Assembly (NCBI RefSeq): GCF_002252475.1
Contig: NZ_NNRK01000026.1
Location: 558,001 to 622,000, forward strand
DNA length: 64,000 nucleotides
Source of the DNA: Brucella rhizosphaerae
GTDB lineage: Bacteria > Pseudomonadota > Alphaproteobacteria > Rhizobiales > Rhizobiaceae
Reading direction: 5' to 3'
Shown: piece after piece, positions 23,289 to 34,296 of the stretch
How positions within the stretch are numbered: position 1 is the stretch's first letter
Layout of the letters: every line of letters starts with the position of its first letter
Made by a program: the position numbers and the translations under genes
The notes under the pieces: generated by a model
Database searches by the model: none
What the model was told of the DNA's origin: nothing
The model's input: only the letters and a program-made list of their open reading frames with translations

Positions 23289-23380
23289 TCAAATCGGAAT
23301 CGATTTCAGGAAAGCACGATGCGTAGATTCAATAGTTGAGAGTGTGCTTTGTGTGTCCGAAAGGACGCACGGCGCTCTGG
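23289..23380. repeat. Intergenic repeat, family A copy 2
   Basis: It aligns with the copy at 9297-9390 (AATCGATTT, GATGCG...GATTCAA, then a palindromic end with GGACG and CGGCGCTCT). It lies between moaC and moeA just before the moeA ribosome binding site, so it is transcribed as part of the run. Confidence 0.6.
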
Positions 23381-23395
23381 ACGAGAGGAAATCCT

Positions 23396-24610
23396 ATGTC
23401 CCTTCTCCCTGTCGATGAAGCACTTGCACGCATCTTAAGCACCGCTGAGCCACAGGGGTTTGAGCAGGTTTCGCTTGCTTCCGCCGGAGGCCGCGTCGTT
23501 GCGGAACGGGTCACAGCAAAACTGCTGCAACCGCCATTCGATTGTTCCGCCATGGATGGCTATGCACTCATCGCACCTCAGAATATCGAATATCCTATTG
23601 AGCTTAGGGTTATCGGAGAATCAGCAGCTGGTAAGCGATTTGAAGGTAAGCTCAATGAAGGCGCAGCCGTGCGCATCTTCACCGGAGCACCTATGCCCGA
23701 GGGCGCCGACTGCATTGTCATTCAGGAAGACACAGAACGCTCTGGTGACAAACTGACGATCCAACAGGGGCTTGATAAGGGACGTCATATCCGCCGCGCA
23801 GGCCTTGATTTTGCACCCGGCGATACGGTCCTGCCAATTGGGCGGGAACTGGACGCCCCGGCATTGTCCCTTGCTGCAGCAAGCGGCAATGCAACTGTTT
23901 CCGTTTTTAAACAGCCCCGGATTGCCATTCTCGCCACAGGGGATGAACTCGTGCCCCCCGGAGTGATCCCCGGCCCCGATCAGATCGTGGCTTCAAACAG
24001 TTTGGGGATAGCTGAGATCGTGCGCCGCGCCGGTGGCAAACCCGAAGATATGGGCATCATCATTGATGATCCCGCAAAGATCGAATCAGCAATCGACAGT
24101 GTGCTCGACGATGGTATTGATATCCTTGTCACTATTGGGGGAGCATCGGTTGGTGATCGCGATTTCGTCCATAGCGCGTTGAAAAACTGCGGTGTCGATC
24201 TCGATTTCTGGAAAATTGCCATGCGTCCCGGCAAACCACTCATGTACGGTCGCAAAACGGTTGCCGGAAAGACCGTGCACGTCATCGGGCTTCCCGGAAA
24301 CCCGGTTTCGAGCCTTGTTTGCAGCCTCGTATTCCTACGTCCACTTGTAGCGCAACTATCCGGCTCTGCTCTGACAGCAGATATTCGGCCCGCACGTCTT
24401 GGTCAGCCGATGAATGCAAATGATCACCGCCGCGACTTTGTTCGTTCTACGGTCGAACAGGCTGTTGATGGAACCTTGATCGTAACGCCCCTTCCTATCC
24501 AGGATTCGTCAATGCTTTCAGCTTTAGTCCGCTCCAATGCGTTACTGATCAGAGATGAAAATGCACCCGCTGCGACGGCTGGTGAGGCATGCACAATATT
24601 GATGCTGTAA
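23396..24610 (+). CDS. moeA: Molybdopterin molybdotransferase
   Basis: A 404-residue enzyme that inserts molybdate into adenylylated molybdopterin. It has PPFDCSAMDGYAL, IFTGAPMPEGADCIVIQED, ILATGDELVPPG, VTIGGASVGDRDFV, and MRPGKPLMYG with LPGNPVSS. The ATG at 23396 has AGAGGA upstream; the longer frame from 23336 runs through the repeat and is not used. It ends the trp/moa run, after which lexA has its own promoter region. Confidence 0.96.
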   Translation: MSLLPVDEALARILSTAEPQGFEQVSLASAGGRVVAERVTAKLLQPPFDCSAMDGYALIAPQNIEYPIELRVIGESAAGKRFEGKLNEGAAVRIFTGAPMPEGADCIVIQEDTERSGDKLTIQQGLDKGRHIRRAGLDFAPGDTVLPIGRELDAPALSLAAASGNATVSVFKQPRIAILATGDELVPPGVIPGPDQIVASNSLGIAEIVRRAGGKPEDMGIIIDDPAKIESAIDSVLDDGIDILVTIGGASVGDRDFVHSALKNCGVDLDFWKIAMRPGKPLMYGRKTVAGKTVHVIGLPGNPVSSLVCSLVFLRPLVAQLSGSALTADIRPARLGQPMNANDHRRDFVRSTVEQAVDGTLIVTPLPIQDSSMLSALVRSNALLIRDENAPAATAGEACTILML

Positions 24611-24659
24611 CAAGCACCACCAATTCCGGCCTTACGTTAACAATTTTAAAACCATTGCA

Positions 24660-24674
24660 GAACAAGACTGGAAC
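24660..24674 (+). promoter_or_regulatory. LexA (SOS) box upstream of lexA
   Basis: GAAC, seven bases, GAAC (24660-24663 and 24671-24674) is the direct-repeat SOS box used by alphaproteobacterial LexA. It lies 57 bases upstream of the lexA start, consistent with autorepression. Confidence 0.85.
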
Positions 24675-24731
24675 ATATAGGGTTCGTTCTGGTTTTGTTT
24701 TTATTTGATTCTGGTCCGGAGGGTGTAGCGC

Positions 24732-25457
24732 ATGTTAACCCGTAAACAGCACGAACTTCTGCTGTTCATTCATGAACGTCTAAAAGAGACGGGCATTCCT
24801 CCGTCTTTCGACGAGATGAAAGAGGCTCTCGATTTAGCCTCTAAATCGGGCATTCATCGGCTCATCACAGCGTTGGAAGAACGCGGTTTCATTCGCAGAC
24901 TCCCAAATCGCGCGCGTGCACTTGAAGTTCTGCGTTTGCCAGATTCCATCGCACCAGGCCTAAATTCGCAAAAGAAATTTGCGCCAAGTGTTATTGAAGG
25001 CAGCCTCGGCAAGACACCGCCAGCCTCAATATCGGTGCGGGCCACGCCGACAACCGCTAACGACGATGTATCGACAATGGTGTCTATCCCTGTGATGGGC
25101 CGCATTGCAGCTGGTGTACCCATCTCAGCGATCCAAAATCAGACTCATTCGCTCAGCCTTCCGCCAGAAATGATTGGCGCAGGCGAACATTACGCGCTTG
25201 AGGTCAAGGGTGACTCGATGATCGAAGCGGGCATTTTCGATGGTGACACCGTCATCATCAAACGCGGCGACACAGCCAATCCGGGCGAAATCATCGTTGC
25301 CCTCGTGGATGACGAAGAAGCAACGCTGAAGCGTTTTCGTCGCAAGGGTGCTTCCATTGCGCTCGAAGCTGCAAATCCAGCGTATGAAACACGGATATTC
25401 GGTCCTGATCGTGTTCGGGTTCAGGGCAAGCTGATTGGCTTGATCCGACGCTACTAA
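24732..25457 (+). CDS. lexA: LexA repressor
   Basis: A 241-residue SOS repressor and self-cleaving protease. The N-terminal winged helix carries [20 protein letters not shown]. The autocleavage bond is A127-G128 in GRIAAGVP, with catalytic S162 (GDSMIEAG) and K200 (ATLKRF). It represses DNA-repair genes until RecA filaments trigger cleavage. An SOS box precedes it. Its last 167 bp overlap the reading frame of comEC on the opposite strand. Confidence 0.98.
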   Translation: MLTRKQHELLLFIHERLKETGIPPSFDEMKEALDLASKSGIHRLITALEERGFIRRLPNRARALEVLRLPDSIAPGLNSQKKFAPSVIEGSLGKTPPASISVRATPTTANDDVSTMVSIPVMGRIAAGVPISAIQNQTHSLSLPPEMIGAGEHYALEVKGDSMIEAGIFDGDTVIIKRGDTANPGEIIVALVDDEEATLKRFRRKGASIALEAANPAYETRIFGPDRVRVQGKLIGLIRRY

Positions 25458-27972
25458 AATTATTGGGGGAAATCAGAGCCAGAAGAATTTTCAGATGTAG
25501 AATTCTTCTGGCTTTCTTACGGTATTCACGATCAGGCAGACCGCGTGCTGCCCGTGAATAAAGGCGATACAGATGCCAAGGCCGTGCGGGTGCGTCGACG
25601 GAAAAGCTGAGTTGGTCTGCATAGTCACCGGTATTGCGAGGCTTTGCAGGAGCGAAGCGATAAGTCTCGCTCTCGCCGATTTGCTCTTTAGCCGAAAGAC
25701 TTGCTTGAACGATCTTGTCTGCCGGAAGTTTTTGACCCAACCTTATTTCAAGTGTCCCCTTCAGGGCCAGTTCCTGCCTATCGACCACAAGCGATTTTGA
25801 GCGCTTGCAGTTCAGTGTTTTACCGGGAATGGCCAGGATGACGATGTCTCCGACATTACATGCAATGTCGCGCATGTCTTCCTGCGCTGTATAGGCTAAC
25901 ATTCGACCGTCCCGAAGCGGAATGCTGCAGAGCCCGTCCTCGCAGATAAATGCATTGCCATTGGCTGCTAGCGTTTGTTTCCTGATTATTTGTGGTGGAA
26001 CGAAAGTTTCAACCAGATAGGCCGTCTGCCAGTTCTGGGCTGTGAATTGCGGTGGCCTGCTGCGGTTAACTGCAAAATTCCCATCCGATAGTCGCACTGC
26101 GACAAACTTCGCATCCTCGCTGATAAGGATATCAGGCATCGGTGTGCGGATGAATGCAATCAATCCCGCCAGAACGAAGGGCAGCGCCAGCAATCGCAGG
26201 CGAGTAGTAAATGTGACCGCAACCACAAGTGCCACTGTCCAGAGGATGAGCGTCATGACCGGCATGACGCCTGGATTGCCATCCGGCGAAAGACTGGCGA
26301 CGAATTCTGCAATATGACGGACCAGCAGAACGCCAAAACCCATGACCTGCAATGGTAGCCAATCAAGTTGCAGTGGCATCAGTACAAGGCTTAGAACTGC
26401 AAACGGCATCACCAGTATCGAAATTACAGGCAAGGCCAGCACATTTCCAACGAGCCCCAGCGGTGCGGTGTTGTTAAAATGATAGGCTGCAAAAATTCCG
26501 CTGGCCACACCCGCCACAATAGATGTTGCGGCCGTCGCGACCGTTGGTTGGAATATTTTCAACAAAATTCCGGGCGGCGATTCCTGGCGGCTCTCCACAC
26601 CCGATTGTTTCCGGCCTTTTCTCTCACTCCACCAGGCGAATGCCGCAATCAACCCCGCCGTTGCTGAGAACGACATCTGGAAGCTCGGGCCCAATATTTC
26701 GTGCGGCGAGATCGCGATCATCGCAATTGCTGAGATCGCCAGATTACGCATACTGATCGCAGCGCGGTCTGCCAGCAGTGCACAGAGCATCACCGCAATC
26801 ATCACATAGCTTCGTTGTGCAGCTACGTCCGCTCCAGACATGGCGAGATAAAAGGTGCAACTGAGCAACGACAGAAGGGCTGAATATTTCTTGACGGGAT
26901 ATCGGGCGCTGAAGGCCGGAAACAAAGCAAACAACGACCGCAGTGACATCATGACGACACCTGCCGCCAGCACCATATGCAAGCCGGATATCGACAGAAT
27001 GTGCGCAAGCCCAGCTTTGCGCAAATGCTCATTTGTCTCCTCACTGATCCCTGCCCGCTCGCCAGCAATCAGTGCAGCCGCAACGCTGCCATCCTCACCG
27101 GAGAGGACTTCTGCAATGCGCTCTGACACATGCACACGCAACTGGGCGATAGCGCCAGCAATTTTCGCAGTCATACCGCTCGCATCAGGCACATCGGCTA
27201 TCTTCGGTGTACCCAGAAAGAAACCATTTGCACCAATGCCGCCGAAAAAAGCATGAAAACCAAAATCGTAGTTTCCCGGCCGTACCGGGCCTGACGCCAC
27301 ACGCAGACGTGCAAAGCCGTTCAGCCCGCTCCCGATAGTTGTTTGGGCCGGAATATCCCGTGCGGTAATTCGAATACGTTGCGGTACATAACGAAGCTTG
27401 GGTCTCTGCGTTTCAAGAAGATCGAGCGTTACGCGCCAGCTACCATTATCCCGGTATTCGAGTGCAACGACCCTCCCGGTAACGCGCGTCGCCACTTCAG
27501 AGCCGAGCATCTGCGTGGCGCGGCGTTCCGTTTCGGTCTTTCCTGCAATCATTCCGAGCTGAAGCGCTAATAAGAGCGTTAATAGCTGTGATGGCATGAA
27601 GTGCCTACGACACAAAAAACGAACGAGGCCAAACACCACCAGAACAGAAATGACGGATAACCACCCAGGCTCAAACGATAGTTTGAAATAGGCGATCGCC
27701 CCAATACCCATAAAAATCGGAAACAACAGGAAAAACATTCCTCTGCCGATTTCCCGACCTATAGCCAAAGCGAAATTCTGTCGCGCAAGGAAAACCAGCT
27801 CAGCCAGCCGCTCTGACGATGTTTGTTGTTTGAACGGCAGAACTGGCGGTGGTTGTTCCGTTGGATTATAAGGCTGCCAGGGCTCAGGCAATAGGGAACG
27901 AGCAAGACCATCGGGCATGTCTTTGACAAATGCCCGTTCATTGGTCTCTTGTGCGTGTCTTGTGCTCGTCAT
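25291..27972 (-). CDS. comEC: ComEC/Rec2-family competence membrane protein
   Basis: A large integral-membrane protein, 893 residues from the ATG at 27972. The N-terminal region has two membrane segments and an OB-like part. The ComEC core follows, with [28 protein letters not shown] split across about 310-335 and many membrane segments. It should move one DNA strand across the inner membrane, although natural competence is not proven here. The last 70 or so residues run through the lexA terminator and over the lexA 3' end and do not look like the family, so a stop codon may have been lost. A TTG six codons upstream is unlikely. Confidence 0.85.
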   Translation of the reverse strand: MTSTRHAQETNERAFVKDMPDGLARSLLPEPWQPYNPTEQPPPVLPFKQQTSSERLAELVFLARQNFALAIGREIGRGMFFLLFPIFMGIGAIAYFKLSFEPGWLSVISVLVVFGLVRFLCRRHFMPSQLLTLLLALQLGMIAGKTETERRATQMLGSEVATRVTGRVVALEYRDNGSWRVTLDLLETQRPKLRYVPQRIRITARDIPAQTTIGSGLNGFARLRVASGPVRPGNYDFGFHAFFGGIGANGFFLGTPKIADVPDASGMTAKIAGAIAQLRVHVSERIAEVLSGEDGSVAAALIAGERAGISEETNEHLRKAGLAHILSISGLHMVLAAGVVMMSLRSLFALFPAFSARYPVKKYSALLSLLSCTFYLAMSGADVAAQRSYVMIAVMLCALLADRAAISMRNLAISAIAMIAISPHEILGPSFQMSFSATAGLIAAFAWWSERKGRKQSGVESRQESPPGILLKIFQPTVATAATSIVAGVASGIFAAYHFNNTAPLGLVGNVLALPVISILVMPFAVLSLVLMPLQLDWLPLQVMGFGVLLVRHIAEFVASLSPDGNPGVMPVMTLILWTVALVVAVTFTTRLRLLALPFVLAGLIAFIRTPMPDILISEDAKFVAVRLSDGNFAVNRSRPPQFTAQNWQTAYLVETFVPPQIIRKQTLAANGNAFICEDGLCSIPLRDGRMLAYTAQEDMRDIACNVGDIVILAIPGKTLNCKRSKSLVVDRQELALKGTLEIRLGQKLPADKIVQASLSAKEQIGESETYRFAPAKPRNTGDYADQLSFSVDAPARPWHLYRLYSRAARGLPDREYRKKARRILHLKILLALISPNNFSSVGSSQSACPEPEHDQDRISVFHTLDLQLRAQWKHPCDENASALLLRHPRGQR
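25477..25513. terminator. Bidirectional hairpin between lexA and comEC
   Basis: Perfect 13-bp arms (AGCCAGAAGAATT at 25477-25489 and its complement at 25501-25513) with an 11-base loop, 20 bases after the lexA stop. The T tracts are weak. It lies inside the comEC reading frame. Confidence 0.65.
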
Positions 27973-28223
27973 GCCCCCGCCTGACTGCAAAAGTGTTCCC
28001 TACGAATCTAAAGAAGAATAGCAGATTGGCGCGAAAGAAACTTGAAGCCCTTGCGCGCTGTGCTGCCTATGGTACATGAACCCCAGCCAAAATCGAGAGG
28101 GTTCCCACGTTGAGAATCCTTGCCGCCCGTAGATTGTAAACAAACGGGCACTACATATTCAAAATTCCGCCTCGCACTGCGCATCCGCTGCAGCCTAACG
28201 AGGCCTGTTATAGTGGAGCTGTC

Positions 28224-29645
28224 ATGTCGAAACCGGTCGTAACCCGTTTTGCCCCTTCGCCCACGGGTTTCCTTCATATTGGCGGAGCCCGGACCGCCCT
28301 ATTCAATTGGCTTTATGCCAAGCATAGTGGTGGCAAGATGCTGCTGCGCATTGAAGATACAGACCGCGAGCGCTCCACGGATGCGGCAACGGCAGCGATC
28401 CTTGATGGTCTTACATGGCTTGGCCTTGATTGGGATGGCGATGCTATTTCGCAGTTTGAACGTGCCCCACGCCATCGCGAAGTAGCAGAAGAACTGGTTG
28501 CCAAAGGCAAAGCTTATTATTGCTACGCAACGCCCGCCGAACTCGAAGACATGCGTGAAAAGGCTCGTGCCGAAGGCCGCCCACCGCGTTATGATGGTCG
28601 CTGGCGTGATCGCGATCCATCCGAAGCCCCGGAAGGTGTAAAGCCTGTTGTTCGAATCAAAGCACCGCGGGAAGGCGAAACCCTTGTTCGCGATGCTGTT
28701 CAGGGTGATGTGCGCTTCCCGAACAAGGACCTTGATGATTTCATCATCCTTCGTTCCGACGGAACGCCAACCTATATGCACGCTGTTGTCGTCGATGATA
28801 ATGATATGGGCGTCACCCACATTATCCGTGGCGATGATCATCTGACCAATGCTGCGCGCCAGACCGTGATTTATGATGCGATGGGCTGGGAAATTCCCCA
28901 GATGTCGCATATTCCGCTCATTCACGGTGCGGATGGCGCAAAGCTTTCCAAGCGCCACGGCGCGCTTGGCGTCGATGCCTATCGCGCCATGGGTTACTTG
29001 CCGGAGGCTCTGCGCAACTATCTGGTTCGTCTTGGCTGGAGCCATGGCGACGATGAAATCATGTCGACCGAACAGATGATCGAATGGTTTGACGTCAAGG
29101 ATATCAACAAAGGTGCCGCACGCTTTGATTTCCAGAAGCTCGAAGCAATCAACGGCCTCTATATGCGCAGCAGCGATGACAAAGCACTGTTCGATGCTCT
29201 GATCGCTGTTTTGCCGGAGATCGAAGGCGGAAAAGAACTGGAAGCCTCTCTGGACGACAAAGGTCGTGCGCAGCTCCTCACCGCAATGCCCGGTCTGAAA
29301 GATCGTGCAAAGACGCTCGTTGAACTCGCAGACGGTGCCAAGTTCATCTTCGCTAAGCGCCCGCTTGCATTTGATGAAAAAGCCGCATCCCTGCTTAACG
29401 ACGAAGGTCGTGCAGTGCTGAAGGCTACCCTTCCACATCTGGAATCAGTCAATGAATGGACCGTGGAAGCGCTTGATGCGGCGGTTCGCGCCCATGCAGA
29501 AGCCACAGGCTTGAAGCTTGGGAAAGTGGCACAACCTTTGCGCGCTGCTCTCACAGGTCGTGCTACATCTCCGGGTGTATTCGATGTACTGTTTGTGCTC
29601 GGCCGTGAAGAGTCACTTGCACGCGTAAAAGATCAAATCGTTTGA
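28224..29645 (+). CDS. gltX: Glutamate-tRNA ligase
   Basis: A 473-residue class I aminoacyl-tRNA synthetase with the HIGH-type motif [16 protein letters not shown] and the KMSKS-type motif [10 protein letters not shown]. Many alphaproteobacteria have two gltX genes, so this may be one of a pair, and it may also charge tRNA-Gln for later amidation. It is divergent from comEC with a 250-bp gap. No terminator was seen behind it. Confidence 0.97.
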   Translation: MSKPVVTRFAPSPTGFLHIGGARTALFNWLYAKHSGGKMLLRIEDTDRERSTDAATAAILDGLTWLGLDWDGDAISQFERAPRHREVAEELVAKGKAYYCYATPAELEDMREKARAEGRPPRYDGRWRDRDPSEAPEGVKPVVRIKAPREGETLVRDAVQGDVRFPNKDLDDFIILRSDGTPTYMHAVVVDDNDMGVTHIIRGDDHLTNAARQTVIYDAMGWEIPQMSHIPLIHGADGAKLSKRHGALGVDAYRAMGYLPEALRNYLVRLGWSHGDDEIMSTEQMIEWFDVKDINKGAARFDFQKLEAINGLYMRSSDDKALFDALIAVLPEIEGGKELEASLDDKGRAQLLTAMPGLKDRAKTLVELADGAKFIFAKRPLAFDEKAASLLNDEGRAVLKATLPHLESVNEWTVEALDAAVRAHAEATGLKLGKVAQPLRAALTGRATSPGVFDVLFVLGREESLARVKDQIV

Positions 29646-30035
29646 ACTGTTAGCATTCACGCTGACGTGACAAAACGGGCTTAATTAGTCCAAATTACGC
29701 ATTGCATCGCGAAATCATTGGGATAGTTTGGCGGTCGAAATCGTTTGGATAATGCGTTCAAAACTAGTGGTCTGATTCCGACATTTGCATCCCTTAGTTA
29801 CAGGTGTTGAACAAATGTGGAATCAAAAAGACCACTAGCAAGTTTATGTATCGAGTGGATTTTTCAAATTTGACGTTTGAAACAGCGTTTCAGTTGTTCG
29901 GGACGCAAACGTCAATTCAATCCACTCGTTTCGCGCTTATGCGGGAAACATTCGGAATTTGCGAAAGACAAGTTATAACGACGATTAAAATTCAGCCGTC
30001 GCACAGGCGGCAATGTGGACACGAAAGGAAACACG
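29646..30035. other. Intergenic stretch between gltX and gltA
   Basis: 390 bases with no coding frame I can support. The segment 29709-29757 holds an imperfect direct repeat beginning CGAAATC (twice, 24 bases apart). The middle (29764-29928) is repeat family B copy 2. The last 100 bases should contain the gltA promoter; no clear boxes were identified. Confidence 0.6.
29764..29928. repeat. Palindromic repeat, family B copy 2
   Basis: It is closely similar to 10033-10197: first arms CTAGTGGTCTGATTCCGACA and its complement ending ACCACTAG, then a second palindrome between GAGTGGA and TCCACTC with TTTGACG and CGTCAA inside. Both copies are about 165 bases long. Confidence 0.8.
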
Positions 30036-31328
30036 ATGTCAGATAAGACAGCTAGCTTTACCCTCGACGGCAAAACGTTCGACCTGCCTGTACGACAAGG
30101 CACTGCCGGGCCGGACGTCGTTGACATCGGTCCACTTTACAAGAATGCGAATGCCTTCACTTACGATCCTGGTTTCACGTCGACTGCTTCATGCGAATCC
30201 AAGATCACCTACATCGATGGCGATGAAGGCATTCTTCTCTATCGTGGCTATCCGATTGATCAGCTTGCTGAACACGGCGACTTCCTCGAAACCTGCTATC
30301 TGCTGCTTTACGGCGAACTGCCAACAGCAACTCAGAAAGCCGACTTCGATTATCGCGTGACCCGTCACACGATGATCCATGAACAGATGACGAAGTTCTT
30401 CACCGGCTTCCGTCGCGATGCGCATCCAATGGCTGTTATCGTGGGCTGCGTCGGCGCAATGTCTGCCTTCTACCACGACTCGACCGATATCACCGATCCG
30501 CATCAGCGCATGGTCGCCTCGATCCGCCTGATCGCCAAGGTGCCAACGCTCGCTGCAATGGCATATAAGTATCACATCGGCCAGCCGTTCATGTATCCGA
30601 AGAACGACCTCGATTTCGCGTCGAACTTCCTGCACATGTGCTTCGGTGTTCCTTGCGAAGAGTACAAGGTCAACCCGGTTCTGGCACGTGCTATGGATCG
30701 TATCTTCATTCTGCATGCAGACCACGAACAGAACGCATCGACTTCAACCGTTCGTCTGGCCGGTTCGTCGGGTGCTAACCCATTCGCTTGTATCGCAGCC
30801 GGCGTAGCCTGCCTCTGGGGCCCAGCCCATGGTGGCGCGAATGAAGCAGCGCTCAACATGCTCGCTGAAATCGGCTCAGTCGATCGCATTCCGGAATTCA
30901 TTGCCCGCGCCAAGGACAAGAACGACCCGTTCCGTCTGATGGGCTTCGGTCACCGCGTTTATAAGAACTACGATCCACGCGCCAAGATCATGCAGAAGAC
31001 CTGCCATGAGGTTCTCGGCGAACTGGGCATCAAGGACGATCCGCTTCTGGACGTCGCTCTGGAACTCGAAAAGATCGCTTTGACAGATGAATACTTCATC
31101 GAAAAGAAGCTCTATCCAAACATCGACTTCTATTCCGGCATTACACTGAAGGCACTGGGCTTCCCGACCGAAATGTTCACGGTTCTGTTCGCCCTCGCCC
31201 GTACAGTTGGCTGGGTCGCACAGTGGAAAGAAATGATCGAAGATCCACAGCAGAAGATCGGTCGTCCGCGTCAGCTCTACACCGGCGCTGCAGAACGCGA
31301 TTATGTACCGGTCGCAAAGCGTAAGTAA
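30036..31328 (+). CDS. gltA: Citrate synthase
   Basis: A 430-residue citrate synthase of the hexameric, Gram-negative type, first enzyme of the TCA cycle. Active-site histidines lie in [11 protein letters not shown] and [13 protein letters not shown], and [10 protein letters not shown] is the conserved core. The ATG at 30036 has AAGGAA upstream; a longer in-frame start at 30015 is not needed. A strong terminator follows. Confidence 0.98.
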   Translation: MSDKTASFTLDGKTFDLPVRQGTAGPDVVDIGPLYKNANAFTYDPGFTSTASCESKITYIDGDEGILLYRGYPIDQLAEHGDFLETCYLLLYGELPTATQKADFDYRVTRHTMIHEQMTKFFTGFRRDAHPMAVIVGCVGAMSAFYHDSTDITDPHQRMVASIRLIAKVPTLAAMAYKYHIGQPFMYPKNDLDFASNFLHMCFGVPCEEYKVNPVLARAMDRIFILHADHEQNASTSTVRLAGSSGANPFACIAAGVACLWGPAHGGANEAALNMLAEIGSVDRIPEFIARAKDKNDPFRLMGFGHRVYKNYDPRAKIMQKTCHEVLGELGIKDDPLLDVALELEKIALTDEYFIEKKLYPNIDFYSGITLKALGFPTEMFTVLFALARTVGWVAQWKEMIEDPQQKIGRPRQLYTGAAERDYVPVAKRK

Positions 31329-31342
31329 TTTAAAGCAAAATA

Positions 31343-31371
31343 AAAAACCCCGGCAAATCGCCGGGGTTTTT
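31343..31371 (+). terminator. Terminator of gltA
   Basis: Arms AAAAACCCCGG and CCGGGGTTTTT around CAAATCG, then TGTTTG. It is 15 bases after the gltA stop and, with A and T on both flanks, may also serve lpxB coming from the other side. Confidence 0.9.
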
Positions 31372-31390
31372 GTTTGTAAGATTTCAAAAA

Positions 31391-32578
31391 TCAGCGCTTT
31401 CGTCCGTTCTCCGCCAGATCAAGCAGAACGCGTGCACCGATTTCACCTGATGGACGCTCGGTAGCCATAATCGACGTCACCTTGTCGAAGCCATCAAGCT
31501 GAGCCTGCCGAAAAGCACCTTTCTGCATTAATTGCTCAATATAACGCGCTAGGTTGCCGGGTCTCACGGATTCATTGAAAAACTCAGGTACGATAGGTGC
31601 GTCCGCAATAATATTGGGCAGCGCTGCACTCCAGATCGTAATTCTGGAGATCAGAAACTGACGTGCAAACCAGTCAGCCTTATAAGAAAGAACAGTTGGA
31701 ATATGCGAGAGAGCCAATTCCAGTGAGACGGTGCCCGACGCAGCCAATGCAGCATCTGCACGCGCAAAAGCCTGCCATTTTGCCTCGTCACCGGTCACGA
31801 TCAGCGGCTTTACTGCCCAGTCCTTGGACATTTCACGCACCGTTTCCTCTATACGAGGCAATGTCGGCAAGATAACTTCCAACTTTTCGACACGTGCCGC
31901 CAGTTCCGCAACCGCCTTGCCGAACGGCTCCATAAGCATCTGGAGTTCCCCACGACGCGAGCCAGGAAGCAACAACAGGCAACGCGTGTCATCAGGTCGG
32001 CGTTTCTGTTCAGCAGCCTTTTGCGCAGCCTGCACCTGCAAGATGGGTGCATAGCTGCTGAGACGATGCCCGACATAAGTTGATTGCGGCCCGTTTAGCC
32101 GCCTCATCACCTCAACCTCAAACGGTAATACAGTCAGAACGTGATCAACATAGCCCCGCATCTCTTTCGCGCGTTGTGGACGCCAGGCCCATACGCTTGG
32201 TGCGATGTATTTCACGATTGGGATCGAAGGGGCCGCCGCCCGTATTTTCTTTGCAACCCGATGCGTAAATTCAGGGCTATCAATCAGCAAAACGCAATCC
32301 GGCTTTTCAGCGACGATCCGCTTCGCCGTCTGACCAATACGCAGGATAAGACCGGGAAGGTTCTTGAGGATGGCGCCAAGGCCCATCAGAGCAATTTCAT
32401 TTGGATCGAAAAAGCTCTTCAAGCCGCGCTGGGTCAAATGCTCGCCGCCAACGCCAACGATATCAACAAGCCTGTCAGTCTGGCCGCGAAGAGCATCAAT
32501 CAGATCGGCACCGAGCAGATCACCGGATTCCTCCCCGGCCACAATTGCGATTTTCAATGGCCGGCTGGTTTTGCTCAC
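31391..32578 (-). CDS. lpxB: Lipid-A-disaccharide synthase
   Basis: A 395-residue GT-B glycosyltransferase that joins UDP-diacylglucosamine and lipid X into the lipid A disaccharide. It begins KIAIVAGEESGDLLGADLI, with LLIDSPEFTHRVAKKIR and the LLLPGSRRGELQMLMEPF block. Its start overlaps lpxI by 4 bp. It is last in the long minus-strand envelope cluster and converges on gltA. Confidence 0.96.
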   Translation of the reverse strand: MSKTSRPLKIAIVAGEESGDLLGADLIDALRGQTDRLVDIVGVGGEHLTQRGLKSFFDPNEIALMGLGAILKNLPGLILRIGQTAKRIVAEKPDCVLLIDSPEFTHRVAKKIRAAAPSIPIVKYIAPSVWAWRPQRAKEMRGYVDHVLTVLPFEVEVMRRLNGPQSTYVGHRLSSYAPILQVQAAQKAAEQKRRPDDTRCLLLLPGSRRGELQMLMEPFGKAVAELAARVEKLEVILPTLPRIEETVREMSKDWAVKPLIVTGDEAKWQAFARADAALAASGTVSLELALSHIPTVLSYKADWFARQFLISRITIWSAALPNIIADAPIVPEFFNESVRPGNLARYIEQLMQKGAFRQAQLDGFDKVTSIMATERPSGEIGARVLLDLAENGRKR

Positions 32579-33471
32579 CCTGTCGTGTCCTTTGTGCTTC
32601 GACTTATCGTCTCGATAAACAGGCCTTTTTCATTTGCCGCGGCCAGGGTTTCACCGAGCCCCAGAATGAAAGTGCGTCCTGCCTCGATCGCTATGCCGGA
32701 AAGACCGGCACGCGCAGCGTTCTCCACCGTCGATACACCAATTGCTGGCAGATCGGCTCGCTCATCCTGTCTCGGCTTGGCCATTTTTACAAGTACGCCG
32801 CCACGCCGAGAAATTCGACCTTCCTGTCGCAAGGCGAAAACCCGTTCTATCATCAGGTCGGTGCCTTCAGCACCTTCCAGAGCAACAACCCGACCGCCAG
32901 CCGCGATAGCACCCTGCCCGACATCGAGTTCACCCAGCCGGAGGGCCGCTTCCATAGCGAGCGCGATATTTCGACGCTCACGCGAATCCGGGGTCAATCG
33001 TGTGAGACAGCGCGCAGGCTCTGGCGACAAAAGGTCTGGCACAACTTCATGGGCTCCGACCATTTTAAAACCGTAGCGTTCAAGAAGTCGCATAAACGCA
33101 CGCAACAGCGCATCATCGCCCTGACTGAGGGCAACGAGAACATAACGCATTGCCCTGATAGTAGGCAAATTAAGCTTCAGATCACTTAAATGCGGACGAT
33201 TACGAAGCCCACCAGCCAGAACAACCTGCGAAACGTCAGCGGAACGCATTGCACGCATCAACATGCCAAAATCGACAGCCGAAATTTCCTGATGATCATA
33301 TTCGTAAAGCGAAGCATCGGCTTCCCCCCGCAACGGAAGCACAAAAGGCGGATTTCCATCCGCCTTTAAAGCCTCAGCCACCTTTATGGGTAAAAGACCA
33401 TTACCGGCAATGATAGCCGTCCGGGGGCGCTTAATCACGCTCTGCCCGCTATCAAGCGTCGTCACCGTCAT
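32575..33471 (-). CDS. lpxI: UDP-2,3-diacylglucosamine pyrophosphatase LpxI
   Basis: A 298-residue LpxI (formerly DUF1009), which replaces LpxH in alphaproteobacteria. Typical segments are IIAGNGLLPIKVAEAL, VLAGGLRNRPHLSDL, DVGQGAIAAGGRVVALEGAEGTD, and VSTVENAARAGLSGIAIEAG. It cleaves UDP-2,3-diacylglucosamine to lipid X and UMP. It lies between lpxA (20-bp overlap) and lpxB (4-bp overlap), which fits the reaction order. Confidence 0.95.
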   Translation of the reverse strand: MTVTTLDSGQSVIKRPRTAIIAGNGLLPIKVAEALKADGNPPFVLPLRGEADASLYEYDHQEISAVDFGMLMRAMRSADVSQVVLAGGLRNRPHLSDLKLNLPTIRAMRYVLVALSQGDDALLRAFMRLLERYGFKMVGAHEVVPDLLSPEPARCLTRLTPDSRERRNIALAMEAALRLGELDVGQGAIAAGGRVVALEGAEGTDLMIERVFALRQEGRISRRGGVLVKMAKPRQDERADLPAIGVSTVENAARAGLSGIAIEAGRTFILGLGETLAAANEKGLFIETISRSTKDTTG

Positions 33472-34288
33472 CCATCGCTCCGCCTACAGACGAACCAAGC
33501 GGCGGCGTACAATAGGCGCGCTTATTATCGACCAGAATGAAGGAGATAAGATCTGCCACACCGTCCGAGTCAGGAAATGCCTTCAGAACATCCTGCGCGC
33601 GCTCACGCACAGGCTTTGAACGATCAAACAGCATATGCACAGCATGGCGCAGATTATGAATATCTTTGCGCTGCATGCCCGAACGCTTCATGCCGATAAT
33701 GTTCAAGCCACCGAGATATGCGTGGTTGCCGATCGCACTGCCGTAAGGAATGAGATCATGCGCAAGTGCTGCCATACCGCCAACAAAAGCATGATGACCG
33801 ACCCGCGTGAACTGGTGAACAGCAGAACCACCACCAAGAATGGCGTGATGGCCGATTTCAACGTGACCACCAATCATAACATTATTGGCAAATGTAACGT
33901 GATCGCCAACATCGCAGTCATGAGCGACATGGGCATAAGCGAGAAACTGACAATTATCGCCAACGCTTGTATATCCACGGCTGCTGTCGGAACCGCGATG
34001 CATGGTAACACCTTCGCGGATCAGGCAGTTCTTGCCAACGATAAGTTTGGTTGGGCCGCCTTTATGCTTTCCGTTCTGCGGATCGCAGCCAAGAACGGCA
34101 TGCGGATAAACCTTCGCGCCAGCGCCAAGCGTTACCGCTTCAGTGACGACAACATGGCTCATCAATTCCGAACCATCACCAACGACGGCACCAGACTGGA
34201 TATGGCAAAATGGACCGACGGATACGCCCTGTCCCAGCTCCACACCCTGCTCTACGAGAGCGGTAGGGTGGATAAAAGTTTCCTTCAT
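33452..34288 (-). CDS. lpxA: UDP-GlcNAc acyltransferase LpxA
   Basis: A 278-residue left-handed beta-helix acyltransferase that starts lipid A synthesis. Hexapeptide repeats run through the first 190 residues, with the catalytic histidine in AYAHVAHDCDVG. The ATG at 34288 gives the length usual in Brucella. A GTG at 34300 that overlaps the fabZ stop as GTGA with AAAAGG upstream is a serious alternative. Confidence 0.95.
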   Translation of the reverse strand: MKETFIHPTALVEQGVELGQGVSVGPFCHIQSGAVVGDGSELMSHVVVTEAVTLGAGAKVYPHAVLGCDPQNGKHKGGPTKLIVGKNCLIREGVTMHRGSDSSRGYTSVGDNCQFLAYAHVAHDCDVGDHVTFANNVMIGGHVEIGHHAILGGGSAVHQFTRVGHHAFVGGMAALAHDLIPYGSAIGNHAYLGGLNIIGMKRSGMQRKDIHNLRHAVHMLFDRSKPVRERAQDVLKAFPDSDGVADLISFILVDNKRAYCTPPLGSSVGGAMDDGDDA

Positions 34289-34296
34289 TGAGGTAC

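Noticed and set aside
28299-29438. 379-codon minus-strand frame opposite gltX
   Set aside because: Shadow of gltX.
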